Shown here piece by piece: positions 46,645 to 55,005 of a stretch of 64,000 nt of DNA. Position numbers and translations under genes: made by a program. The first letter of the stretch is position 1. The number at the start of each line of letters is the position of its first letter. The notes under the pieces were generated by a model. The model saw only the letters and a list, made by a program, of their open reading frames with translations, did no database searches and was not told the origin of the DNA. The DNA is from Pirellula sp. (lineage in GTDB: Bacteria; Planctomycetota; Planctomycetia; Pirellulales; Pirellulaceae): positions 1 through 64,000 of the forward strand of contig JAJTID010000048.1 in NCBI GenBank assembly GCA_021300155.1. The letters run 5' to 3'.

Positions 46645-48990
46645 ATGAGTAGTTACCTCAGAACAATGAAGGGTCTTCGAGCCAAGGCTATGCTAGAGCT
46701 AGTCCGGTGGCTGCTCTGCGCGTCTTTCGTTTTCGCTGGCGTGCAAAGCCAAGCCCAGGACATCGATAACATACTCAAGGAGCTCGATATCTCGGGTTCG
46801 TTGCTCGATATGGCTCCGTTTGACATCATTACCTTGATCCCATCGGAAAGCGGCAAGAGCGTTCTTGTTAATCTTTTAGAACTACCGAACAGAAAGGTGC
46901 CTACCAATCCGAAAACAACGGAAAAGCTACGTTGCGTTCTGAATATTTTTCCCGGTCGCGTCTATGAAGTCGCATGGAAAGATATAGCCAAGGTGACACT
47001 TTGGGAAGATTTGCTCTTGGATCGAGCGAAAAAGCATATCGAAGAACGTAGCTACGCCGAAGCCTTCGAGTATCTCGTCCATTTGCGAGACAATTATCCA
47101 CAGGTCGCAAACATTAGTGCGCTCCATCAGGATTTTTTGTTTCGCACCGCTCGCGACATGGCAAACGAAGGAGATTTACCTCATACGTTAGCCGCTTTAG
47201 AAGAACTGCAGCGAAAGTTTCCGGCCTTTAAGACAAAGGAAGTCCAGAATGCGATTTCGAATGTTGCTAAGAAACTGATCGATGATCTTTTTCAACGTGA
47301 TGAATTGGCCGTCGCGCGTTCGATGATCTTGCGACTTGATTCGGAGTATAAAGGTAGTTTGCCTGTGGTGTCGCAAGCGAAGGCAAGATTCGCAGACCTA
47401 GCAGAGAGTTATCTCGAAAAATCAAAGGCCTATCGAGACGAAGGAGATTATGGTCGTGCGCGAACGGCCGCTGTCAAAATGCTGGAGATCGAACCAACTC
47501 TCAAAGGCGGGAAAGAGTACCTACAAGAGTTGGTGAAATCTTTCCCATTGGTCCGAATTGGCGTGTTTCAACAATCATCCAAAGCGGACACCGCTGCGTT
47601 GGCGGATTGGCCTGCGTTGAGAAATGGACAGATTCTCTCAAGTCCTGTCTTTGAGTTTAGAAATACAGGTCCTGAGGGTGGCATCTACAAGTTTTCGTTC
47701 GGAAACGCGATGCACAGTGACGACCGGCAAGAGCTGGATCTGACCATTCAGAATCCTGGAAAATCAAAAATTCCCGACAGCCTGATCTTGTCGCAAGCGA
47801 TGCTCAATAGAGCCCGTGTGGGTGGACCGCAATATACACCGAGCTGGGCATCGATTTTGGATTCGGTCACCGTATCTGGCCCGGAGCGATTGAAGCTTAA
47901 ATTTCGGCGCCCCCATGTTTTGCCGCAAGCGTTCTTGCAATGGCAACTGCCTCCTTCTGCAGAGATGTCGTTTGATCGCTCCGTCTATCGTTTGAAGGCC
48001 GAAGATAAAGAAAGAAAACGGTATGAATGGGCTGGTGAAAGTGACCCCGCAGACTTTCAACCTCGCGAAATACAAGAAATCCTCTATTCCGATCCCATGA
48101 AAGCAATCAGCGATCTGATCAAAGGAGAGATTGAATTTATCGACCGATTGTTCCCCGCCGATGCAAAACGTCTCGGCAATGTGCCTGCTATCAAAACTGA
48201 ACCGTATGCTTTGCCGATGGTTCACATGCTGGTGCCGCGAGGCAAGAATCCGTTTATGGAAGATCGTGAGTTTAAACGCGCTATGTTGTACGCGATCAAT
48301 CGAGAAGTGATCTTGCGCGATGAGATCTTGGGCGGAGCGGCAACTCCCGCCGATCGATTGATTAGTGGTCCTTTCCCGGCAGGAGTCAGTGACTCCGATG
48401 CGATCGCTTATGCCTACAATTCGAGTGTAGAGACCATTCCTTATGATCCTCGACTTGCCAAGGTATTAGTACTTCTAGCGCAGGCTAACCAGGCAACCAA
48501 AGCAGCAAAGAAACGTGAGGCGGCACCGAAGCTTCCCGTCGTGCGATTGGGAGTGCCAAACTATGAGTCGACGCGAGTTGCCGGACAAGCGATCATGCAA
48601 GCGTGGAAGATTGTCGGGATCGATAGCGAATTGGTTCTGTATGATACGATCCCTTCGCCTGAGGATGAATCGATCGACGTCCTTTATCTGTCGGCTTCCG
48701 TTTGGGAGCCAGCTACAGATGCCGAGAGACTCTTTGGTAAAGGCGCTCCAGCAGAGACAAATAACCAGTATATTGTTCAGTCCCTTGGAAAACTGAATAG
48801 TGCCAGGAACTGGAAAGAAGTGCGCGATGGCTGCCAAGATTTGCACGCACTGGTCGCCTCGCATCTACCGATACTACCTCTCTGGCAAGTGAGCGAGACC
48901 TTTGCTTATCGAACGGAGATGGCGGGAGTATCGAAACGCCCAATTGGTTTGTATCAAGATGTCCAGAAGTGGAGGATTCAAGTAAAGTGA
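46645..48990 (+). CDS. Periplasmic oligopeptide-binding-protein relative with TPR-like N-terminus
   Basis: 781 residues with a signal peptide (LLCASFVFAGVQSQAQ). Residues 30-290 look helical and TPR-like (YAEAFEYLVHLRDNYPQ, YLEKSKAYRDEGDYGRART). From about 295 the sequence follows family 5 solute-binding proteins: LVRIGVF at the start, a middle LIKGEIEFIDRLFPAD, and the hallmark FMEDREFKRAMLYAINREVIL near 535 with FGKGAPAET near 695. No ABC permease or ATPase genes are nearby, so a classical importer role is doubtful. It overlaps the next gene (GTGA). Confidence 0.82.
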   Translation: MSSYLRTMKGLRAKAMLELVRWLLCASFVFAGVQSQAQDIDNILKELDISGSLLDMAPFDIITLIPSESGKSVLVNLLELPNRKVPTNPKTTEKLRCVLNIFPGRVYEVAWKDIAKVTLWEDLLLDRAKKHIEERSYAEAFEYLVHLRDNYPQVANISALHQDFLFRTARDMANEGDLPHTLAALEELQRKFPAFKTKEVQNAISNVAKKLIDDLFQRDELAVARSMILRLDSEYKGSLPVVSQAKARFADLAESYLEKSKAYRDEGDYGRARTAAVKMLEIEPTLKGGKEYLQELVKSFPLVRIGVFQQSSKADTAALADWPALRNGQILSSPVFEFRNTGPEGGIYKFSFGNAMHSDDRQELDLTIQNPGKSKIPDSLILSQAMLNRARVGGPQYTPSWASILDSVTVSGPERLKLKFRRPHVLPQAFLQWQLPPSAEMSFDRSVYRLKAEDKERKRYEWAGESDPADFQPREIQEILYSDPMKAISDLIKGEIEFIDRLFPADAKRLGNVPAIKTEPYALPMVHMLVPRGKNPFMEDREFKRAMLYAINREVILRDEILGGAATPADRLISGPFPAGVSDSDAIAYAYNSSVETIPYDPRLAKVLVLLAQANQATKAAKKREAAPKLPVVRLGVPNYESTRVAGQAIMQAWKIVGIDSELVLYDTIPSPEDESIDVLYLSASVWEPATDAERLFGKGAPAETNNQYIVQSLGKLNSARNWKEVRDGCQDLHALVASHLPILPLWQVSETFAYRTEMAGVSKRPIGLYQDVQKWRIQVK

Positions 48991-51218
48991 AGTTGAATCC
49001 ATCGTTATTGGCCACTCGGACACTAGTTGCGCGAAATTGCTCTTTCATGTTGAACGCTTGGGCGTTGTTCTTCGCATTCGTTGTTACGACGTCTCGTTCG
49101 GAAGCCCAAGATATTTGGGAATATGCACCGTATCGGGTTAGCGTATGGGTTACTGTCGCGCCCAGCATCGGTTGGACCGAATCGAGCGAACAGGATTTTC
49201 ATCGAAAAGTACAAGAGCTATGCGAAGTAGACTTTGGTGGAACCTGGAAAATAAAATCACAGTCTGCACCTGATTCTCTTTATGGATCGTTGCTGTATCG
49301 AATTGATGAAATGTCGATTCAGCAAGTGCTTGCGCGAGAAATGACCTTGGTAGTTGGCAAGTCGGAAAAAGCAAAAGCGAAGTTTTTGGAACTGAATCCA
49401 CCTCCTCCGCCAGTTGTCTTGACACCTGCCGAGGAGGCAAAACGCAAGAAGATGTCCAAAGAACAGATCCAGGAAATGGAGGATGCAGCAGCGCGAGCCG
49501 CCAGTCTGAACAGCGTGCGTACTTTTGATTCAGCATTGGAGAGAATTGATTCATTCCATGTCATGTCGCTCCCTTATTCAGGGCTCATCCGAGATCTAGT
49601 TCCCTATCAACAGACCGAACGATGGAAGAAGTTTTCAGACAAAGTTCGTTTGTTCCCGGGTTCTTTAGAAAAGCTCAAATCGGATTTGTCTGAGGGCAAT
49701 ATTGTTGCTGCATTAATTCCTAAAACGGAGTTGAATCTGATCAAAGATGTTGCACGTTCTATTCCGGCTCGATTACCTTGGCAGCCTGAACAATTGCTTC
49801 GCGACTATGACAAGATCTTCTTGGCATCGATCGATCGTTCGGGTGAGAACTATCGAATACGCGTTCGTGAATTGGACTCCGTCGTCCGTCGAATGAGCGA
49901 GACATCGACGAGCGAAGCCTTCCGTCGAGAGGATATCGCTCGATCCTTAGTCCATCAAATGCGATCCGTCTTTTCGCCCGTGGTGCGAATCGAAGAAACC
50001 GACAACTTCACGGCGACGATGCGAGTCAAGAGCTCAGGTCTTATCGTAGGTAAAGATCATCCGGCCAAAATTGGTATCGGAGATGTTGTGGTTCCATTCA
50101 TTCGTCGCGATGACATGAATGGCAATCCGACATTGCTTCAGAATTTACCTTTTACCTTCATTGCAGCCACAGAAAAGATCGATGAGACGTCGTTGTTTTA
50201 CGGGGCTATTTTCTCAGCGAGTCGCGGCGCACTGACGGCTGCAAAGAACAGACGCACCCAACGCTTGGGGCTGAAGATATCTGCTTCTCATCCGGCCTCC
50301 GAATTGAAGCTAACCTTTCGACAGCAGATTGTAGCTGGAAAACTTCAGCCCCCAGTCGCAGTACCGGGTGCAGAGATCTATCAGCGAACACCGGGGCACG
50401 ATGATTTGTTGATGTTGGGAAGAACTGATTGGCAAGGGAATATATCTCTCAATGCAACATCGCTGCCGACGATCAAATACGAGATTCCAACCGCAAGTCG
50501 TAATCGTGCTATCGCAGACGCCCGCAAAGTCGTGCGCGATCCGGTGCCACCACCCAAGTATCCAGAACCACCACCCGAACCTCAAGCGACAGAATCTCAA
50601 GCCGTTCCCTCACCCGGAGAAAAGAGCGACGAGGGCAAGTCGATGGAGGAGCCTAAACCAACGCCGAAAAAATCAGAAGAAGAAGCATTGGTAAAGATGG
50701 CAGCTCCCGTCACTGAGGCTCTACCACCGAAACCGATCAAGGGGGAAGTTCAGATCAACTACCCGTTGTATCTTTACTACGTGAAGAATGGAGATACTCT
50801 GTTGGCAAGATTGCCGATCGTCACAGGCATGTCGCCGATAGAAGAAGCAAAATTGCCCGACGACAGAAAACGGTTGGAGACCGAAGCGTTCTTGAAAGGA
50901 TTGCAGAACGAAGTGCTCGATCTCGTTGTGCGTCGAAAGATTCTCGAATCACGCATCAACAAGCAGCTGGCCGATAAAAAAGTTGCCGAAGCCGAAAAGT
51001 ATTTGGACCAGTTCAAACGAATCAAGTCCTATGAAAAACTATCCGAACAGATCGAATCAATTCAGCGTCGGGCCATGCTCAATGATGCTGGAAAGATCAG
51101 CCCAGCCCTCGAGAAAAAGATCGATACGATGGTGGATACCACCAGGCAGATCATGCAAAAATGGTTGCAAGATTCAATGCTTCGAGATCTCGAATTGAAA
51201 GTTAGCGAAGCCAAATGA
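48987..51218 (+). CDS. Large exported protein of unknown function
   Basis: 743 residues from the GTG at 48987, which overlaps the previous stop as GTGA; an upstream GTG at 48969 would add six residues. A signal peptide (CSFMLNAWALFFAFVVTTSRSEA) leads into a mixed region. Near residue 30-150 the order of strands and a charged helix (LTPAEEAKRKKMSKEQIQEME) is distinctive. The middle holds beta-rich parts (VVPFIRRDDMNGNPTLLQNL). A proline-rich linker lies at about 515-570. The last 130 residues form a coiled coil (VVRRKILESRINKQLADKKV). Its partners are presumably the other exported products of this operon. Confidence 0.72.
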   Translation: MKLNPSLLATRTLVARNCSFMLNAWALFFAFVVTTSRSEAQDIWEYAPYRVSVWVTVAPSIGWTESSEQDFHRKVQELCEVDFGGTWKIKSQSAPDSLYGSLLYRIDEMSIQQVLAREMTLVVGKSEKAKAKFLELNPPPPPVVLTPAEEAKRKKMSKEQIQEMEDAAARAASLNSVRTFDSALERIDSFHVMSLPYSGLIRDLVPYQQTERWKKFSDKVRLFPGSLEKLKSDLSEGNIVAALIPKTELNLIKDVARSIPARLPWQPEQLLRDYDKIFLASIDRSGENYRIRVRELDSVVRRMSETSTSEAFRREDIARSLVHQMRSVFSPVVRIEETDNFTATMRVKSSGLIVGKDHPAKIGIGDVVVPFIRRDDMNGNPTLLQNLPFTFIAATEKIDETSLFYGAIFSASRGALTAAKNRRTQRLGLKISASHPASELKLTFRQQIVAGKLQPPVAVPGAEIYQRTPGHDDLLMLGRTDWQGNISLNATSLPTIKYEIPTASRNRAIADARKVVRDPVPPPKYPEPPPEPQATESQAVPSPGEKSDEGKSMEEPKPTPKKSEEEALVKMAAPVTEALPPKPIKGEVQINYPLYLYYVKNGDTLLARLPIVTGMSPIEEAKLPDDRKRLETEAFLKGLQNEVLDLVVRRKILESRINKQLADKKVAEAEKYLDQFKRIKSYEKLSEQIESIQRRAMLNDAGKISPALEKKIDTMVDTTRQIMQKWLQDSMLRDLELKVSEAK

Positions 51219-51592
51219 CCAAAAAAGTTTTAGATGTTGGGAACTGCAATCCCGACCACAGCGCGTTGCAGTCAATGCTTACCAGTCGATACTATGTCCA
51301 GGTTTTGCGAACGCATGGGATGGCAGATACCATCGCGGCGATGCAATCGGAAAAGGTCGATTTGGTCCTGATTAATCGAAAACTCGACCAGGATTACAGC
51401 GACGGCACGGAGATTCTTAAGAAAATCAAGGCAAATCCAGACTTCGCCGCGATCCCCGTCATGGTTATCACAAATTATCCGGAACATCAAGAGCGAGCGG
51501 TTGCCATGGGTGCCGAATACGGATTCGGCAAGCTACAATATAAAGATGCTGCAACTCACGAAAGGTTGAGCCAGTTCCTGAATCCCAAGTAG
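51215..51592 (+). CDS. Degenerate response-regulator receiver protein
   Basis: 125 residues with a full receiver fold but altered active site. The usual acidic pair after the first strand reads DVGNCNPDHSA, and where the phospho-accepting aspartate should sit the sequence is LVLINRKLD, with Asn in its place. The later conserved Thr/Ser (VMVITN) is Thr, and the switch lysine region reads FGKLQYKD. I infer a pseudo-receiver that does not take up phosphate, acting through protein contacts. Start ATG overlaps the upstream stop (ATGA). It closes the ExbB-ExbD operon, 25 bases before the Fur gene. Confidence 0.8.
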   Translation: MTKKVLDVGNCNPDHSALQSMLTSRYYVQVLRTHGMADTIAAMQSEKVDLVLINRKLDQDYSDGTEILKKIKANPDFAAIPVMVITNYPEHQERAVAMGAEYGFGKLQYKDAATHERLSQFLNPK

Positions 51593-51617
51593 TCGATTGA
51601 AGTTGTTGGATAGAGTC

Positions 51618-52064
51618 ATGGCAAGAAAAAATGACGCAGATGAAGTAGAGGTCGTCCGACAAATTCTGCGATCCGTTGGTCTGCGTAGCACTCCTGCGCG
51701 AATCGCAGTGTTGACGTTGTTGCGCAAAGCATCCAAGCCGCGAACCCATGCAGAACTCTCCGAGCAACTCGTTCCGATGGGATTTGATAAAGCGACAGTG
51801 TTTCGAAACCTATCGGATTTGGCCGATGCCGAACTCATCGTTCGTACCGAGTTGGGTGACCATGTGTGGCGATTTGAAATCCGCGATCCAAATCACGACC
51901 GCAGCAGCCATCCCCATTTTGTTTGTGTAGATTGCGGAACAGTCGCATGTCTGGTGGATGTGTCTGTTCCAGACGACCGGGTTCGGCGCACGAACAAGAT
52001 TGCTCGGATAACCGAAGTCTTGGTCAAGGGCCATTGTTTAAGTTGTGAACCTGCCGGAGTTTAG
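51618..52064 (+). CDS. fur: Fur-family metal-dependent regulator
   Basis: About 148 residues from the ATG at 51618; a TTG at 51597 would add seven. N-terminal winged helix: LRSVGLRSTPARIAVLTLL, with KATVFRNLSDLADAELI as the DNA-reading part. The C-terminal dimer domain has HPHFVCVDCGTVACL and GHCLSCEP, two CxxC pairs for the structural zinc. Whether the metal it senses is iron, zinc or the peroxide-sensing type cannot be told. It directly precedes the MNIO locus, which is of interest because such loci are often metal-controlled. Confidence 0.85.
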   Translation: MARKNDADEVEVVRQILRSVGLRSTPARIAVLTLLRKASKPRTHAELSEQLVPMGFDKATVFRNLSDLADAELIVRTELGDHVWRFEIRDPNHDRSSHPHFVCVDCGTVACLVDVSVPDDRVRRTNKIARITEVLVKGHCLSCEPAGV

Positions 52065-52209
52065 AGTGGTCATTGCCCCTGTGGGCAAACCGCACCCTCC
52101 CCTAGCGGCCTGTAAAAACAAGCGATATCGCGCCTTAATCTCATAGACTTCAGGCCAATCTCAGCGTATCTGGGAGCACAAAAATGAATCCACCCGATGG
52201 AGGTTATCG

Positions 52210-53193
52210 ATGAATTGGCTGCTGAACAATCCGCTGGGAAATCTTTATGGCCCGTATTTCTTGGTCCTCTATATCGCGTTGATTGCCGTGGCCATCGGTT
52301 GGTTACTGTTCCAACATAAAATCTCTATCGCGAACGATTCTCGCCCTCCTCTACCTGTCCCACGCCAGATCGATCCTTATCTCTTTGCGTACCTTCGAGG
52401 TAGCTCGAACGAAGTGATTCGTCTAGGTTTCGTCGAGTTGTTGGAGAAAGGATGGATCGAACCGGTGAAGGGACTCAAGCGATCCACCAAGTACCAGTCG
52501 ATCGCCGAACGTCCCAAGACATTGGATAGCAACCCACTGCTGGCAGCCATCTTCGACTATTTTCGTGTTGCGAAGCAGCCTGAGTCGATGTTCCGAACGA
52601 ATCTGCCTCAGCAAGTGAAAGATAAAGCCATGCATTGGGACGCATGGATTGAAAAAGAAAACTTGAAGCCATCCTCGGATGCAAGATTCTCCTATCGCTT
52701 CCAATCCATCTTCTTGATGATTGCATTAGGCATCTTGGGTCTCTACAAATTCGTGGTAGCCGTCCTTCACGGACGAGACAATGTGATCATCCTTACCGTA
52801 TTGCTCGTCAGTACACCGATCGCCCTGTTTTGGTTAGGTTCCATGAGACGATTCACAGATCGAGGGAAGCAATTTGTCGGGGACGTTCAATCGGCATTGC
52901 GACCATCGCTGATGTCCAAGGATCCGGATGTGAAGCAACGCGTAGAATCAGAGCTTACAGACTCGACCAGCTTTCCTGTCTATGCGATGGGCGTATTCGG
53001 AATCATGGCACTCCAAGGAACCGAGCTAGACGCAGCGCACAGAGCGTTCCAAAATTCTCAACTCGCTGCGGGCGGCAGCTGCGGTGCTTCCGCCTGTGGC
53101 AGCGGTGTGAGCTGCGGTGGCGGTGCTAGCTGCGGTGGCGGAGGAGGAGGTGGATGCGGAGGCGGCGGGTGTGGTGGTTGCGGTGCGGGCTAA
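52210..53193 (+). CDS. TIGR04222-type membrane protein with Gly/Cys-only tail
   Basis: 327 residues. An N-terminal span (about 12-30) is followed by the TIGR04222 landmark DPYLFAYLRGSSNEVIRL near 57, then a winged-helix-like stretch (FVELLEKGWIEPVKGLKR) and two more spans near 170-187 and 195-212. After DAAHRAFQNSQLAAGG come about 37 residues of almost pure Gly and Cys with seven cysteines (SCGASACGSGVSCGGG and onward). As I recall, the family is defined by such tails and found beside DUF692 genes. I infer that the tail is the substrate of the next gene's enzyme. Confidence 0.85.
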   Translation: MNWLLNNPLGNLYGPYFLVLYIALIAVAIGWLLFQHKISIANDSRPPLPVPRQIDPYLFAYLRGSSNEVIRLGFVELLEKGWIEPVKGLKRSTKYQSIAERPKTLDSNPLLAAIFDYFRVAKQPESMFRTNLPQQVKDKAMHWDAWIEKENLKPSSDARFSYRFQSIFLMIALGILGLYKFVVAVLHGRDNVIILTVLLVSTPIALFWLGSMRRFTDRGKQFVGDVQSALRPSLMSKDPDVKQRVESELTDSTSFPVYAMGVFGIMALQGTELDAAHRAFQNSQLAAGGSCGASACGSGVSCGGGASCGGGGGGGCGGGGCGGCGAG

Positions 53194-54043
53194 TGTGGAT
53201 TGGTCGGCCCTACCAACGCTAGGTGTCGGACTGGGCTTTCGTCCGATACATCGATCGGAGATCTTTCTCTATCGAGACCAAATCCACTTTCTCGAAGTCA
53301 CCGCTGATCATTACTTCGATCCTGTTGCAGAGAAAGACAACGAGCTCCGACTGCTTGCAAAGAATTTTGCGATCATCCCCCACGGATTGGCGATGTCACT
53401 CGGCTCGGCCGAAGGACTGGACGCAGAGTATGTAGCCGAGTTCACCAATGTCGTCGATACCGTTCAACCCGCTTGGTGTAGCGATCACATCGCCTTTACG
53501 CGCGCTGGCGGACTAGAGATCGGTCACCTTACTCCGATCCCGCGAACAAGAGCTTCATTGCGAGTACTCGACAGAAACATAGCGACACTGAAACAGTCCG
53601 TGTCAGTACCGATCATCTTGGAGAACATTACAGAAACAATCTTGTTCCCCGGTGAAGCGATCGAGCAAGCGGAATTCTTAACGGAGTTATGTGAACAGTC
53701 GGATGTGGGGCTTTTATTGGACGTTACAAATCTGTTCATCAATTCTGTCAATCATCGATACGATCCGATTTCCGTGTTGCAGCGGCTACCTCGCGATCGA
53801 ATCATTCAATTGCACTTCGTAGGAGGTCATCTTCGCGATGGGGTGTGGATCGATAGTCACGGTGACGAGACCAATGAAGAAGTTTGGCAACTCCTCGAAG
53901 AAGTCCTGAAGTATGCACCGGTCAAGGGAATAATCTTGGAACGTGACGAGAATATTCCACCTTTGGCTCAATTGATCCCAGAGATTTCGAGAGCCACGCA
54001 GCTTGGTAGCAAATACGGTCGTTGGGCAGCCGTCCATGACTAG
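53183..54043 (+). CDS. DUF692 protein, multinuclear non-haem iron oxidase (MNIO)
   Basis: 287 residues from the GTG at 53183 (alternatively GTG at 53195). The reading overlaps the 3' end of the Gly/Cys-tail gene. Family metal-site motifs are all present in order: HGLAMSLG, WCSDHIAF, ILENIT, LLLDVTN, LHFVGGH, DSHGDE and ILERDEN. In MbnB and TglH relatives, these motifs bind two or three irons that oxidise cysteines of a peptide into oxazolone/thioamide or related groups. Upstream in the same frame are codons that belong to the tail of the previous gene, so earlier starts are unlikely. Confidence 0.92.
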   Translation: MRANVDWSALPTLGVGLGFRPIHRSEIFLYRDQIHFLEVTADHYFDPVAEKDNELRLLAKNFAIIPHGLAMSLGSAEGLDAEYVAEFTNVVDTVQPAWCSDHIAFTRAGGLEIGHLTPIPRTRASLRVLDRNIATLKQSVSVPIILENITETILFPGEAIEQAEFLTELCEQSDVGLLLDVTNLFINSVNHRYDPISVLQRLPRDRIIQLHFVGGHLRDGVWIDSHGDETNEEVWQLLEEVLKYAPVKGIILERDENIPPLAQLIPEISRATQLGSKYGRWAAVHD

Positions 54044-54575
54044 AGAGCGTAGCGATTCGGAAGATGTCGAGCGGGAAATCGAAAGGCTTCGCATCGATCA
54101 AGAGACACTCGCTGCGATGTTGCTTAGAGTCCGAACCAACAACGATGCGTCGACATTATCCATCGATCAACAGCAACTCGACGATTCGCGTGAAACATTA
54201 TTCCGCAAGCGACAATCACAGACCGCCGCATGTCTCCCGCGAACCACAGCGATACTGAGGCAGAACTTTTTCATCGAGTATCGAAGCTTTGCGGAAGGCT
54301 ATCAGCCCAAAAGTTCGAAAGCCATCTTGGATGAAGCGATTGCATTTGCCAGCCATATCCCGAAGCACCATGTTCTCGAACGATGGAAAGAGGAAGCAGT
54401 ACGATACGATCTTTTGTTCTGCCGTTGGAAAAGAAACAAACTCTTTTTCACTATAGATCGGTTAACCTATGACCTACCAGGGTGGTCGCTTGCTATTACC
54501 GAACCACCGCACAAGAAATCGCTCCTGGTTATCGCATGGCGATGTGGCAAATTTGGTAAGATTCATTTGCTCTAA
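54036..54575 (+). CDS. Probable MNIO partner protein
   Basis: 179 residues from the ATG at 54036, overlapping the MNIO stop by eight bases. Helical: a charged start with EDVEREIERLRIDQETLAAM, then LFRKRQSQTAACLPRT near 60, FFIEYRSFAEGYQPKSS and AILDEAIAFASHIPKHHVLERWKEEAVRYDLLF. The layout 'R..R...aa.LPRT..iL...F...y..fA' resembles the partner subunits (MbnC / DUF2063-like) that bring a peptide substrate to MNIO enzymes. The homology is weak and the assignment rests mostly on position. The C-terminal 45 residues look beta-rich and are specific to this protein. Confidence 0.6.
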   Translation: MTRERSDSEDVEREIERLRIDQETLAAMLLRVRTNNDASTLSIDQQQLDDSRETLFRKRQSQTAACLPRTTAILRQNFFIEYRSFAEGYQPKSSKAILDEAIAFASHIPKHHVLERWKEEAVRYDLLFCRWKRNKLFFTIDRLTYDLPGWSLAITEPPHKKSLLVIAWRCGKFGKIHLL

Positions 54576-55005
54576 TGACGCATTTTTTTCTGAAGTGAAT
54601 CGGAAAGATTCTGAATAGCAGCAGAACCTACGCTGTAGTTCTGGCTGCTCTAGTCTAGTCGCCGCTTGCGTACTCATCACGGGTTAAAAGCACAAAAATG
54701 GTGTGTCCCCATAGACATCCCCATAGACAACATGCTCAAGAGTTTGGATGTTGGAGGGAGCAGAAAAGGACAGGGGTAGAACGCCAAAAACGGTGTCCGG
54801 TCGGGGCCAGCTCGAAACGGACAGGATTACAGGCTCGTTCTGGCTTGATCCTGCCTCCGGAGCTTTGGTGATCTACTAAAAGGCGGCTCAAGATCCCGCT
54901 ACCGTACTCGAATCCCACGGACAGCGTGGAATACGTTACGATGTACAGATCTACATACAAGCCCACCATGAAAACCTACCTCGTTTATTTGATCCAGGCT
55001 CTTCT
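54576..55005. other. 430-base non-coding gap with a 12-bp direct repeat
   Basis: No convincing gene on either strand. Near the start lie two copies of a 12-bp unit, CCCCATAGACAT at 54708-54719 and CCCCATAGACAA at 54720-54731. The gap must hold the promoter of the sulfatase gene and the end of the MNIO operon. I saw no strong terminator. Confidence 0.5.

Noticed and set aside
54576-55005. Insertion-sequence remnant
   Set aside because: The 12-bp direct repeat and an odd 77-codon minus frame raised the idea, but there are no terminal inverted repeats or transposase-like residues.
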